From assembly GCF_036697405.1 (NCBI RefSeq), contig NZ_JBAHWA010000002.1, positions 186,001-250,000 of the forward strand: a DNA stretch of 64,000 bases. The letters are read 5' to 3'. The notes beneath the pieces are model-generated. The model was not told the origin of the DNA, made no database searches, and worked only from the letters and a program-made list of their open reading frames with translations. The stretch comes from Lysobacter sp036697405 (lineage in GTDB: Bacteria > Pseudomonadota > Gammaproteobacteria > Xanthomonadales > Xanthomonadaceae). Positions 32,985-41,163 of the stretch are shown in pieces. Every line of letters starts with the position of its first letter. Positions within the stretch are counted from its first letter, which is position 1. Both the position numbers and the translations under genes were made by a program.

Positions 32985-33230
32985 ATGCTGCTGCGCGCCC
33001 TGATCGTCCTGCTGCTGGTGCTGAACCTGGGCGTCGCCGCGTGGTGGTGGCAACGCCAGCCCGTCGCCGCGCTCGCGCCCGCCGCGCCTGCCGCCGGAGT
33101 CGCGCCGCTGCGCCTGTTGAGCGAGACCGCGTCGCCCTCGCGCGCTGCCGCCAAACCCGCGCTTGCGCCAACAGTACCGGTCGCAGTCGCCACCATCCCC
33201 GAAACCGCGTCGGCCGCTCCGGCCAACTGA
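32985..33230 (+). CDS. Short membrane-anchored paralogue of the SPOR protein, lacking SPOR
   Basis: An 81-residue protein with an N-terminal membrane helix (LLRALIVLLLVLNLGVAAWW) and an Ala/Pro-rich periplasmic tail ending at TASAAPAN. Its first 55 residues align with those of the SPOR protein 226 bases downstream: the pattern ML-RAL-VLL--LNLGV-AWW and, later, GVA-L-LL-E is shared. Both genes also have TAGAATCG just upstream. It therefore looks like a tandem duplicate that lost the SPOR domain. An in-frame upstream start (32958) is possible but adds a non-homologous leader. Confidence 0.65.
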   Translation: MLLRALIVLLLVLNLGVAAWWWQRQPVAALAPAAPAAGVAPLRLLSETASPSRAAAKPALAPTVPVAVATIPETASAAPAN

Positions 33231-33456
33231 GCGCGGCCAATGGCGCGGCGGCGATTCGGTCGCTTGCGCATCGTGTCGATACGCGCGTAGCGCATGAGCG
33301 ATGTGCCAATCGATGCCAACGACGCCAGGGCGTCTGCGTGACGAATGCCACCGCGATGCAAGCGCGCACGCAACGAATATGACGCGCGTCGCAACGTGCG
33401 CCTTCGATGCCCGGGCGAACTGGGAGGGCATGCGGCCCAGGGCATAGAATCGCGCC

Positions 33457-34245
33457 ATGCTGGTCCGTGCGCTGCTCGTTCTGTTGTTCTCGCTCAACCT
33501 CGGCGTGAGCGCGTGGTGGGGCTTGCGCGCGCCGTCGCCGCCGCCTGCGCCGGAAGCGCCGCCGCTGGGCGTGGCGCGGCTGCAGTTGCTGGACGAACGC
33601 GATGCGCCGGCCGCGCGCGCTAGCGCAGGCCCGGCGCGCGAGGCGAACGCGGCCGGGCTGCGCGATGCGACCGCGACGTCGCCGGCCCAGCCCGCTTCCG
33701 CGCCCGCGTCGCCGCCTGCCGCGGCGGTGGCCGAGACGCCCGCCGCCGATACGCCGGCGCCGGAACCCGAGGCGGCCGTCGCCAAGAACGCACGCTGCTA
33801 CAGCTTCGGTCCCTTCGAAAGCGCCGACCTCGCCGGGTCCGCGCGCCAATACCTGCAGCCGCTGGCGCAGCGCATCGGCGTGCGCGAACAACGCGCCGCG
33901 CCCGCGCGCGGCTGGCGCGTGCTGCTGCCGCCGCAGCCCGCGCGCGAGCAGGCGCAGGCGGTCGCGCAGCGCATCGCCGCGGCCGGCTTCGACGATTACT
34001 TCGTGGTCGCCGACGGCGCCGAAGCCAACGCGATCGCGCTGGGCCGCTACCGCACCGAAGACGCCGCGCGCAAACGCGCGCAGGCCCTGAACGCGGCCGG
34101 CTTCGCCGCCCAGGCCGAGCCGCTGGGCGACGCCCGCGCCAGCACCTGGCTGGACGTGGTCGCCGGCGAGGGCTTCGATCCCGACGCCGCCCAGGCCGCG
34201 ATCGCGGTGCAGCGCCGCGGCATCGACTGCGCGAAGCTGCGCTGA
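33457..34245 (+). CDS. SPOR-domain membrane protein
   Basis: A 262-residue bitopic protein: N-terminal helix (residues 3-22), Pro/Ala-rich periplasmic linker to about residue 105, and a C-terminal SPOR-like domain. The latter starts NARCYSFGPFESADLAGSA and holds the two-repeat pattern LGRYRTEDAARKRAQ. SPOR domains bind denuded peptidoglycan at the division site. A final segment has WLDVVAGEGFDPD and RRGIDC. Its place after birA-coaX is common in this group. TAGAAT (33448-33453) could be its -10 box, implying a separate promoter. Confidence 0.83.
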   Translation: MLVRALLVLLFSLNLGVSAWWGLRAPSPPPAPEAPPLGVARLQLLDERDAPAARASAGPAREANAAGLRDATATSPAQPASAPASPPAAAVAETPAADTPAPEPEAAVAKNARCYSFGPFESADLAGSARQYLQPLAQRIGVREQRAAPARGWRVLLPPQPAREQAQAVAQRIAAAGFDDYFVVADGAEANAIALGRYRTEDAARKRAQALNAAGFAAQAEPLGDARASTWLDVVAGEGFDPDAAQAAIAVQRRGIDCAKLR

Positions 34246-34313
34246 GCCGCCGCGACAGTCGCATTTCCAGGCCGCATCCGCCTGCCGATCCGCCACCGGA
34301 GACGTGCACGGGC

Positions 34314-34319
34314 TAGAAT
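34314..34319 (+). promoter_or_regulatory. Probable -10 box for tRNA-Thr
   Basis: TAGAAT ends 10 bases before the mature tRNA 5' end, appropriate for a tRNA promoter. No convincing -35 element is visible. Confidence 0.45.
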
Positions 34320-34329
34320 AGCGCCCTTC

Positions 34330-34405
34330 GCCGGCATAGCTCAGTTGGTAGAGCAACCGCCTTGTAAGCGGTAGGTCGTCAGTTCGATTCTGACTGCCGG
34401 CACCA
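34330..34405 (+). tRNA. tRNA-Thr (anticodon TGT)
   Basis: A 76-base cloverleaf: acceptor GCCGGCA pairs with TGCCGGC, and discriminator A and an encoded CCA (34403-34405) follow. The D-loop contains AGTTGGTAGA. The anticodon stem ACCGC/GCGGT encloses CTTGTAA, with TGT at 34363-34365. The T-arm has GTTCGATTC. It reads ACA codons, and by wobble possibly others in the Thr box. Confidence 0.97.
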
Positions 34406-34599
34406 AAGGACGGTCCCCAGAAGTGCCGCAACGTGCGTACGACCGTTGCGGGCGACGCTGCCGATCCGGCCGTTGGATAGATCGGCGTAACGCCGGTCAG
34501 GGCAGGAACGGTCTCAGGCTTGATCGGGGTTTTGTGGCCTTTCCACGAGGCAGTTCAGGAGCGCTGAGGCGGGGGCGCCATGCTCATGAGGCGCAGCGC

Positions 34600-35085
34600 T
34601 TAGGGATAATTCGTGGCGTCGCTCTTCTTGAAATCGGACGCGGAAACGCCGAATTCCTTTCGGCAGTGGTCCAGCAGCGACGCCAGATCGTCGAATATCT
34701 CGGATCTGTAGTCCGTTGCGTTGTCGTTGAACGCGTCTTGATCGCCATGATGTTCACGAGCGACTTTGAACGACTCCAATTCATACAGCCAGAGGGTTTC
34801 GGGCGCGGGCGTCCTGCCGAGCCTGAGTACTTCCGGATGCAACTCATCCAGCGAAAAGCGGCCCTGATCGATCAGTTCCCGATCCCGGGCGGTCAGGTAC
34901 CGTCGGGGACGGATGATCAGATAGAAGGACGTTGCGCCGCCGTCGTCGATCCTCTCGAAGAAGGCGCCAACCGTATTTCCCTCCATCGGCGCGGGAAACG
35001 GGCGATGTGCTTGCGCGATGTAATTCATAGGAAACGCACTGTCTCGGTTCGTGAATGGATGCGCGTCAATCGTGGGTCTCGGCAT
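34600..35085 (-). CDS. Orphan protein of lower GC next to the tRNA
   Basis: A roughly 161-residue acidic protein with no signal or membrane segment. Distinct stretches are IIRPRRYLTARDRELIDQG, FSLDELHPEVLRLGRTPAPE and, near the end, LLDHCRKEFGVSASDFKKS. No family recognised. Possible starts are GTG 35103, ATG 35085 and ATG 35028, none with a good Shine-Dalgarno; the first ATG is used. By eye its GC is lower than its neighbours, and it lies 194 bases from the 3' end of tRNA-Thr, a common integration point, so lateral acquisition is possible. Confidence 0.6.
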   Translation of the reverse strand: MPRPTIDAHPFTNRDSAFPMNYIAQAHRPFPAPMEGNTVGAFFERIDDGGATSFYLIIRPRRYLTARDRELIDQGRFSLDELHPEVLRLGRTPAPETLWLYELESFKVAREHHGDQDAFNDNATDYRSEIFDDLASLLDHCRKEFGVSASDFKKSDATNYP

Positions 35086-35153
35086 GTCGGTTGGGGCCGT
35101 CACTTGCCGCGGCAGTCGGCAGCAGGCACCGCACCGAACGCATGCTCAGCCGC

Positions 35154-36059
35154 CTACGCCGCCGCTTCCTTGCGCAACCAGGCGCAGAACGCGTCGACCT
35201 GCGGATGCGGCTCGGCGCGTGGACGGCGCACGATCCAGAACGCGTAGGCGTTGGGCTGCGCGAACTGGAAGGGGCGAATGAGGCGGCCGCGTTGCAGGTC
35301 CTCTTCGACCAGCGGGGCGACGCCGAGGGCGACGCCGTGCCCGGCCACCGCGGCCTCCTGGGCCAGGTAGATGCTTGCGAACACCGGGCCGCGATCGGCG
35401 TCCACGCGCTGGGCGCCGGCGGCCTGCAGCCAGGCCGGCCAGGCGGGCACGCCGGCGCGGCCGAGCGCGCTGTCGTCGTGGAGCAGGGTGTGCCGGCGCA
35501 GGTCGTCGGGCGTCGCCAGCGGGCGGGCATCGTCGTCTCGCAAGGCGGGTGCGCAGACCGGAAACACCGGCGCGTCCAGCAAGCGCTCGGCGTCGACGCC
35601 GCTGTAGCCGCCGGTGCCGTAGCGGATCGCGACATCGGTGCCGTCGCGGACGAAGTCGCTGTGCTCGTTGCCGGTCTCGATGCGCAGCCGCAGCTCGGGA
35701 TGGTCGCGATGGAAGCGATGCAAGCGCGGCGCCAGCCATTTCGCGGCGAAGGATTCCACGGTGCTCACGCGCAGGTCGGCGACCGTGGGCGCCAAGGCGC
35801 GGTCCAGGGCCAGATCCAGCAGGCCGAACACTTCGCCCAGGGACGCGGCCAGGGCCTGGCCGTCTGCGGTCAGTTCGACCGAGCGATGGCCGCGCTGGAA
35901 CAGCTTCACGCCGAGGTAGGCCTCCAGGTGCTTGACCTGGTGGCTGACCGCCGCCGGGGTCACGAACAACTGCGCGGCCGCGCCCTGGAAACTCAGGCAG
36001 CGCGCGGCCGCTTCGAAGGCGCGCAGGGCGTTGAGCGGAGCGGAGTGGCGGGGCTTCAC
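35154..36059 (-). CDS. LysR-family regulator, GcvA-like
   Basis: A 301-residue LysR-type regulator of the GcvA subgroup: PLNALRAFEAAARCLSFQGA, the recognition helix TPAAVSHQVKHLEAYLG, and a C-terminal effector domain with DVAIRYGTGGY. GTG 36059 is preferred because GAGG lies 5 bases upstream and GcvA proteins normally begin just before PLNALRAFE; ATG 36092 would add 11 atypical residues. It is divergent from a two-gene metallo-beta-lactamase-fold operon across a palindromic operator, so it most likely controls that operon and itself. Confidence 0.91.
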   Translation of the reverse strand: MKPRHSAPLNALRAFEAAARCLSFQGAAAQLFVTPAAVSHQVKHLEAYLGVKLFQRGHRSVELTADGQALAASLGEVFGLLDLALDRALAPTVADLRVSTVESFAAKWLAPRLHRFHRDHPELRLRIETGNEHSDFVRDGTDVAIRYGTGGYSGVDAERLLDAPVFPVCAPALRDDDARPLATPDDLRRHTLLHDDSALGRAGVPAWPAWLQAAGAQRVDADRGPVFASIYLAQEAAVAGHGVALGVAPLVEEDLQRGRLIRPFQFAQPNAYAFWIVRRPRAEPHPQVDAFCAWLRKEAAA

Positions 36060-36095
36060 GGTCGCCTCGGCTGGTCGGATGCCGGAGCGCATCTT

Positions 36096-36120
36096 ATCAA
36101 GTTAAATTTTCTAACGTGAT
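36096..36120. promoter_or_regulatory. LysR-type operator between regulator and MBL operon
   Basis: ATCAAGTTA (36096-36104), a 7-base AT-rich centre, and TAACGTGAT (36112-36120) form a 9+9 inverted repeat with a single mismatch. This AT-rich island stands out sharply from its GC-rich surroundings and lies exactly between the divergent genes. Confidence 0.7.
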
Positions 36121-36193
36121 CGCGAAAACATCTCGTTTGTCGCGCCCGCGGGCGCTGGCAATGATGCCTGCCTCTATACCCAGGGCGGCCGCG

Positions 36194-37018
36194 ATGCGAT
36201 TGGAAACTTTGGCTCCGCAGGTGCTGATGTTCGTCGGCGACGACTATCAGTCGGTCGCCACCGCCTTCCTCGACGGCGACGACGCGCTGCTGGTCGATAC
36301 GCTGGGCTCCGAGCGGGACGCGCAGTGCTTGCAGCGCAGCTTGTGCGCGGACATGGGCAAGACGGTGCGGGTGGTGGTGGCGACGCATTACATGAGCGAC
36401 CACATGGCGGGCCTGAGCTTGTTCCCGCAGGCGCTGACGATCGCGCAGCGCCACCACCGCCACGGCTTTCTGTCGCAGAACCGTCGCGTCGACGCGTTCT
36501 ATCGCGAGCCCAAGCTGGTGTTCGACAGCGAGATGAGCCTGCAGTGGGGGCCGCACCGGCTGCGCCTGCTGCACAACCCCGGCAAGACCATGGACCACGT
36601 CAGCATCGACGTGCCCAGCGCCGACCTGGTCTGCGCGGGCGACAACATCGTCGGCAACATCGTCTACCTGTCCAAGGCCGATCCCGAGTCGATACGCGCC
36701 GCGATCGCCCGGATACGCCAACTCGGCCGCGGCACGGTGATCGGCGGGCACATGGGGCGTTTCCCCGCCGAGGTGCTCGACCACGCGCGCTATTACCTGG
36801 ACCGCTTGCAGGATGCGGTCGTGCGCATCCGCGCCGAGACGGCCGCGGCGGAGATCGACGCGCGCATCGCCGCGATCCCGATCGAGGCCTGCGTGGCGCC
36901 GCAGGTGGAGCCGGTGGCGTTCGAGCGCGAATGGCACCAGCGCAACCTGGAGGCCATCGTCGCGCAGTCGGTTTTCGAGTTGGATGCGGCGATCGCCGCA
37001 CGGGCGGTGCGCGCATGA
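36194..37018 (+). CDS. MBL-fold hydrolase with altered HxHxDH motif
   Basis: A 274-residue metallo-beta-lactamase-fold protein. Strand and loop features are present: LLVDTLGS, then THYMSDHMAGL where HxHxDH is expected. His65, Asp69 and His70 align, but Met67 replaces the second histidine. Later ligands His135 (MDHVSID), Asp150 (CAGDN) and His186 (GGHMG) are intact. It may bind metal in one site only, or use a different chemistry. ATG 36194 is chosen; the frame is open back to GTG 36116, but that overlaps the operator. Its stop overlaps the next gene (ATGA). Confidence 0.8.
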   Translation: MRLETLAPQVLMFVGDDYQSVATAFLDGDDALLVDTLGSERDAQCLQRSLCADMGKTVRVVVATHYMSDHMAGLSLFPQALTIAQRHHRHGFLSQNRRVDAFYREPKLVFDSEMSLQWGPHRLRLLHNPGKTMDHVSIDVPSADLVCAGDNIVGNIVYLSKADPESIRAAIARIRQLGRGTVIGGHMGRFPAEVLDHARYYLDRLQDAVVRIRAETAAAEIDARIAAIPIEACVAPQVEPVAFEREWHQRNLEAIVAQSVFELDAAIAARAVRA

Positions 37019-37860
37019 GCGCGCCGGCGCGCGGCATCGGCCGCAGGCGGTTCCTGGCCGGCTGCGTCGGCGTGGCCGCCGCCGGCCTGTTGCCGGGCGG
37101 ACGCGTGCTGGCGGCCGCCGCCGCAGGCGGCTTGCGCATCCAGCGGCTGGCCTGGGCGGGCATACGCCTGCAGTTGCCGGACGCGACCTTGTTCATCGAT
37201 CCCCTGATCAATCCCGAGGCCTGGGGCGCGGCGCTGAAGGACGCGCTGATTCCGGTCAAGGACCCGGTGGGCGACAGCTACGTGCTCATCACCCATGCGC
37301 ATCCCGATCATTTCGACGCGATGGCGGTGGCCGATGCCTTGAGCAAGGGCGGCGCCCTGGTGCATCCGGCCGGAACCAATCCCTTGCCCGTGCCCAAGAA
37401 CGCGCGCGCGCGGCCCAGCCCGCTGTGGGAGCCGCAGCTGCTGGGCGATTTCACCGCCACGCCGGTGCCCGCTTCGGACGGCTACGGCGATCCGCAGGTG
37501 TCCTGGGTGGTGTCGGCCGGCGGCCGGCGCATCTTCCATGCCGGCGACACGCTCTGGCACGGCCATTGGTGGCGGATCGGCCGCCAGTTCGGGCCGTTCG
37601 ACGCGGTCTTCCTGCCGGTCAACGGCGCACGCTTCGGCTGGCGCAAGCCGGTCAGCGGCCTGCCCGGGGTGCTGACGCCGGAGCAGGCGGTGGCCGCGGC
37701 GACCATCCTGGGCGCGCGCCGCCTGGTGCCCATCCACTACGGCGTGTCCGGCCTGGACGAGTACGTGGAGGTCGACGATCCGATCGGACGCCTGCGTCAG
37801 GCCGCGCGCGACACCGGCATCGTCATCCAAGCGATGACGCCGGGGGAATGGATGGACTGA
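37015..37860 (+). CDS. Tat-exported MBL-fold hydrolase (UlaG-like)
   Basis: A 281-residue protein with a twin-arginine signal (GRRRFLAGCVGVAAAGLLPGG; cleavage near LAAAA) and a metallo-beta-lactamase domain of the UlaG/RNase Z-like type. Its metal motifs are complete: THAHPDHFDA, then FHAGDTLWHGH and PIHYG. The RIQRLAWAGIRLQL opening is typical of UlaG-like lactonases/phosphodiesterases. It would be folded with metal in the cytoplasm and exported. Coupled by ATGA overlap to the preceding MBL gene, so the two probably act on related substrates on either side of the membrane. Confidence 0.87.
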   Translation: MSAPARGIGRRRFLAGCVGVAAAGLLPGGRVLAAAAAGGLRIQRLAWAGIRLQLPDATLFIDPLINPEAWGAALKDALIPVKDPVGDSYVLITHAHPDHFDAMAVADALSKGGALVHPAGTNPLPVPKNARARPSPLWEPQLLGDFTATPVPASDGYGDPQVSWVVSAGGRRIFHAGDTLWHGHWWRIGRQFGPFDAVFLPVNGARFGWRKPVSGLPGVLTPEQAVAAATILGARRLVPIHYGVSGLDEYVEVDDPIGRLRQAARDTGIVIQAMTPGEWMD

Positions 37861-37972
37861 GGCGGTCGGTTTCGATGCCGGGGATCGTCGGCGGCATTCG
37901 CCAGGACACGGCCGCTTCGCGGCCCGGTTCGACCCGTCCCCGGTCGCGTGCGACCGGGGCCTCGGGCGACGC

Positions 37973-38605
37973 TCAGCGCGGACGCCGTACCGCGCGCACC
38001 TTGCCGCTGTTGCCGCCGCCGCAGTAGAAGCGGTCGCCGCCGTCGGATTCCAGGCCGGAGACCATCGCGCCCGCCGGCATTTCCAGGCGTTCGAGCACTT
38101 CGCCGCTGTCGGGGTCGATGTGGCGAAGTTCGCTTTCGTCGCCTTCCCAGGTGCCGTGCCAGAGCTCGCCGTCGACCCAGGTGACGCCGGTGACGTAGCG
38201 GTTGGCTTCGATCGTGCGCAGGATCTGGCCGGTGTCGGGATCGACCTGGTGGATCTTGCGATCGCGGTATTGGCCGACCCAGAGCGAGCCTTCGGCCCAG
38301 GTCATGCCCGAGTCACCGCCCTGGCCGGGGGCCGGGATCGTCGCGAGCACGGCGCCGGTGGCCGGGTCGATCTTCTTGATGCGGTCCTGCGCCAGCTGGA
38401 ACAGATGGCGGCCGTCGAAGGCGGTGCCTGCGTGCGCGACGGTGTCGATCGAGCGTTGGACCAGGCCGCTGTCGGGATCGAAGGACTGCAGGGAGTCGCC
38501 GCTCGCGAACCACACGTTGGCGCCGTCGAAGGTGACCCCGTGCACGGTGTCCGTGCCGGGGAACGGGCCGTACTCTCGTACGATGTCTGCGTTGGAAGTT
38601 TTCAT
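37973..38605 (-). CDS. Beta-propeller protein (Vgb/glutamine cyclotransferase-like)
   Basis: A 210-residue cytoplasmic protein made of repeated blades of the form G-x-x-W-V-G/H followed by I-D-P-x-T-G-x-V-L. Examples are LQSFDPDSGLV, IKKIDPATGAVL, IHQVDPDTGQIL and LRHIDPDSGEVL. It resembles the virginiamycin B lyase/glutamine cyclotransferase class of six-bladed propellers. No signal peptide is present, and no known catalytic histidine-glutamate set is obvious, so the function is open. It starts 18 bases after the regulator gene on the same strand, indicating an operon. GGTGGAG precedes the ATG. Confidence 0.8.
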   Translation of the reverse strand: MKTSNADIVREYGPFPGTDTVHGVTFDGANVWFASGDSLQSFDPDSGLVQRSIDTVAHAGTAFDGRHLFQLAQDRIKKIDPATGAVLATIPAPGQGGDSGMTWAEGSLWVGQYRDRKIHQVDPDTGQILRTIEANRYVTGVTWVDGELWHGTWEGDESELRHIDPDSGEVLERLEMPAGAMVSGLESDGGDRFYCGGGNSGKVRAVRRPR

Positions 38606-38623
38606 GGCTCCACCCTAAGGCAA

Positions 38624-39835
38624 CTACGGCACGGCGGGGAGTAACAAGCTCGTCGCGAATCCGGGCAGCGGCGGCGTGGTCCAGCGGCGCGCGCGCCCGC
38701 GGCCGAAGGACTGCGCCTTGCCCGCCGCCGCCAGGGCGTCGAGCGCGCGCTGCACGCTGCGCTGGCTCGCGCCCATGGCCAGCGCCAGCGCCGAACTCGA
38801 CCAGGATTCGCCGTCGGCGAGGAAGGCGAGCAAGGCCGCGTGCTTTTCCTCGACCGGCCGCGCGAGCACCACCAGGCGACGGGCGCGGCGCGGACGCAGC
38901 GTGTAGCCGCGCGCGGTCGCGTTCACCTCGGCCAGCGGGCGCAGGATCGCGCGCAGGCGTCCGATCTCCACGCGCAGGCGCGCGCGGTGGGTCTCGTCGA
39001 TGCGCTTGAAACCGAATGCTCGCGCGATCAGCGCATCGCGGGCGACGTCGGCGGGCCAGGCTTCGCCGAGCGCGCGCGCCAGCGCGAACAACACCGGACG
39101 GGTGGCCAGCGACACGCGCTCGCGTCCGTCGCGCAGGGCATGCCGGCAGGCGTCGATCACGAAGGCATCCGAAGACAGCAGCGCTTCGACCTGCTGCAAC
39201 CGCAGCGGCCGCGCCGCGCCGTGCTCGAGCAGGCGCGCGGCCGGCGCCTCGAGCATGGCCTGTGCGCTTTCGACTTCGGCCCGCAATGCGGGGATGCCGG
39301 CGCTGCGCGCGGCCTGTTCGGCACGGGCCAGGGCCGCGCGCGCGGGCCGCGTGCGCAGGCGCCGCATGGCGATGCCGGCCAGCACCAGTTCGTGCACGGC
39401 GCGCGATGCGGGCGGCAGGGGCGCGGGGTCGAGCTCGGCCAGCGCGCGTTCGGCCTCGTCCAGGCGGCCGATCAGGAGCAGGCGGCGGATCGCGAGCTGG
39501 CGCGCGTGCGCGGCGTTGACGCGATCGCCGTGGCGCTCCAGGGTCGCGCGTGCGGCGTCCAGGGTCTGTTCGGGCCAGCCCAGTTCGCGCGCGGCGAAGG
39601 CGATCTCGGCTTCGGCCAGCACGCAGCGCGCCCGCGCCACCGCTTCTCTGGGGCCGAACGCGCGCGCCGCGCGCCGCACCAGCCCTTTGGCGCGCTCCAG
39701 GTCGCCGAGCTGGGCCATGGCGATGCCGCGCAGGGCCAGCGCGGACGCATCCTCGCGCAGCGCCACGTACTTCAGGGCGAGCAGCGCGTCGCCGGCCGCG
39801 AGCGCGCGCGCCGCGGCGGTGATCAGCGAGTCCAC
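38624..39835 (-). CDS. Helical-repeat regulator with C-terminal winged helices
   Basis: A 403-residue protein. The N-terminal 220 residues are TPR-like helices (repeating A-L-A/R-x-x-L patterns). Residues about 240-320 resemble an OmpR-type winged helix (VSLATRPVLFALARALGEAWP; RLRVEIGRLRAILRPL; ARGYTLRP). The last 70 residues contain a second HTH (SSSALALAMGASQRSVQRAL). It is probably a transcription factor, with the TPR-like part sensing or binding a partner. The start is GTG 39835. It lies directly upstream of the propeller gene, so the pair may form a sensor/response module. Family not recognised by name. Confidence 0.75.
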   Translation of the reverse strand: MDSLITAAARALAAGDALLALKYVALREDASALALRGIAMAQLGDLERAKGLVRRAARAFGPREAVARARCVLAEAEIAFAARELGWPEQTLDAARATLERHGDRVNAAHARQLAIRRLLLIGRLDEAERALAELDPAPLPPASRAVHELVLAGIAMRRLRTRPARAALARAEQAARSAGIPALRAEVESAQAMLEAPAARLLEHGAARPLRLQQVEALLSSDAFVIDACRHALRDGRERVSLATRPVLFALARALGEAWPADVARDALIARAFGFKRIDETHRARLRVEIGRLRAILRPLAEVNATARGYTLRPRRARRLVVLARPVEEKHAALLAFLADGESWSSSALALAMGASQRSVQRALDALAAAGKAQSFGRGRARRWTTPPLPGFATSLLLPAVP

Positions 39836-40081
39836 TCGTATCCCGTCATGTCGCGCTCCCGCCGCCCTTCAGGCCGCGTCTAGGCTACCCCAAGGCGGTG
39901 TGCCGGCTTGCGCCGCGAACGCGCGAATCGGGCTCGCGCGCGCGGCTGTTGCGGCCGTCGGAGTGCGACAATGCGGGCTCGGTCCGGCGCGCTTCCCCGC
40001 GAAGCGCGGCCGGTCGGGGCGGCCCCGCGGCTGCCCGCCATCGCATTCGATGCCGCTCGCCGGCAGGGTCAGGAGATCATC

Positions 40082-41005
40082 ATGAGTCGCAGCTATCCCC
40101 CGGTTTCGCTGATCGGCGCGCCCACCGACGTAGGCGCCGGCCACCGTGGCGCGCGATTGGGGCCTGAAGCCCTGCGCATCGCCGGTCTCGGCGAGGCCCT
40201 GCTCAAGCGCGGCGTCGACGTGATCGATCGCGGCAATCTCGACGGCCCGCGCAATCCCTGGCAGAAGCCGGTCGACGGTTACCGGCATCTGCCCGAAGTG
40301 GTGGCCTGGAACCGCCTGGTGATGGACGCGGTCGCGGCCGAACTGCGCGAGGGCCGCATGCCGATCCTGCTCGGCGGCGACCACTGTCTGGGCCTGGGCT
40401 CGATCACCGCGGTCGCGCGCCACTGCCGCGAGACCGGCAAGCAGCTGCGCGTGCTGTGGCTGGACGCGCACGCCGACTTCAACACCAGCCAGGTCACGCC
40501 CTCGGGCAACGTGCACGGCATGCCGGTGGCCTGCCTGTGCGGCATCGGCCCGGAGGCGCTGACCACGCTGGGCGGCGAAGCGCCGGCGATGCGCGCCGAG
40601 GACATCCGCCAGATCGGCATCCGCTCGGTCGATCCGGGCGAGAAGCAGCTGATCAAGGAGCACGGCCTGGACGTCTACGACATGCGCTACATCGACGAGA
40701 TCGGCATGAAGCGGGTGATGGAGGAGGCCCTGGAGGGCATCGACGACAACACCCACCTGCACGTGAGCTTCGACGTCGATTTCCTCGATCCCAGCATCGC
40801 GCCGGGCGTGGGCACCACGGTGCCGGGCGGCCCCAACTACCGCGAAGCGCAGCTGGTGATGGAGATGATCGCCGACAGCGGCCGCCTGGCCTCGCTGGAC
40901 ATCGTCGAACTCAATCCGGTGCTGGACAAGCGCAATCGCACCGCCAAGTTGTCGGTGGACCTGGTCGAGAGCCTGTTCGGCAAGTCCACGCTGATGCGCG
41001 ACTGA
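40082..41005 (+). CDS. rocF: Arginase
   Basis: A 307-residue ureohydrolase converting arginine to ornithine and urea. The dinuclear manganese ligands are all visible: His101 in GGDHCLGLGS, Asp128/His130/Asp132 in WLDAHADFN, and the DxD in SFDVDFLDPSIAPGVG. The N-terminal VSLIGAPTDVGAGHRGARLGP is typical of arginase rather than agmatinase. ATG 40082 follows CAGGAG. No other arginine catabolic gene is adjacent, although an arginine-deiminase-fold hydrolase occurs at 23016. Confidence 0.94.
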   Translation: MSRSYPPVSLIGAPTDVGAGHRGARLGPEALRIAGLGEALLKRGVDVIDRGNLDGPRNPWQKPVDGYRHLPEVVAWNRLVMDAVAAELREGRMPILLGGDHCLGLGSITAVARHCRETGKQLRVLWLDAHADFNTSQVTPSGNVHGMPVACLCGIGPEALTTLGGEAPAMRAEDIRQIGIRSVDPGEKQLIKEHGLDVYDMRYIDEIGMKRVMEEALEGIDDNTHLHVSFDVDFLDPSIAPGVGTTVPGGPNYREAQLVMEMIADSGRLASLDIVELNPVLDKRNRTAKLSVDLVESLFGKSTLMRD

Positions 41006-41163
41006 ACGAGGCGGCTCCGCCGAGCATGAACCGCGGCAGACCCCAAAGCGGCGATTCCACACCGGCTTCACGCCGTCTCACGTCTCATTTCCTCAAGGTC
41101 GCGCCGCCGGACGACGCGTCCGAACGTATCAGCGACCGGTTCTACCGACCTAAGGAGAATTCA

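Noticed and set aside
34406..34600. Integrase or attachment site next to tRNA-Thr
   Set aside because: No integrase gene and no second copy of the tRNA 3' end is visible within the window, so an integrative element cannot be claimed.
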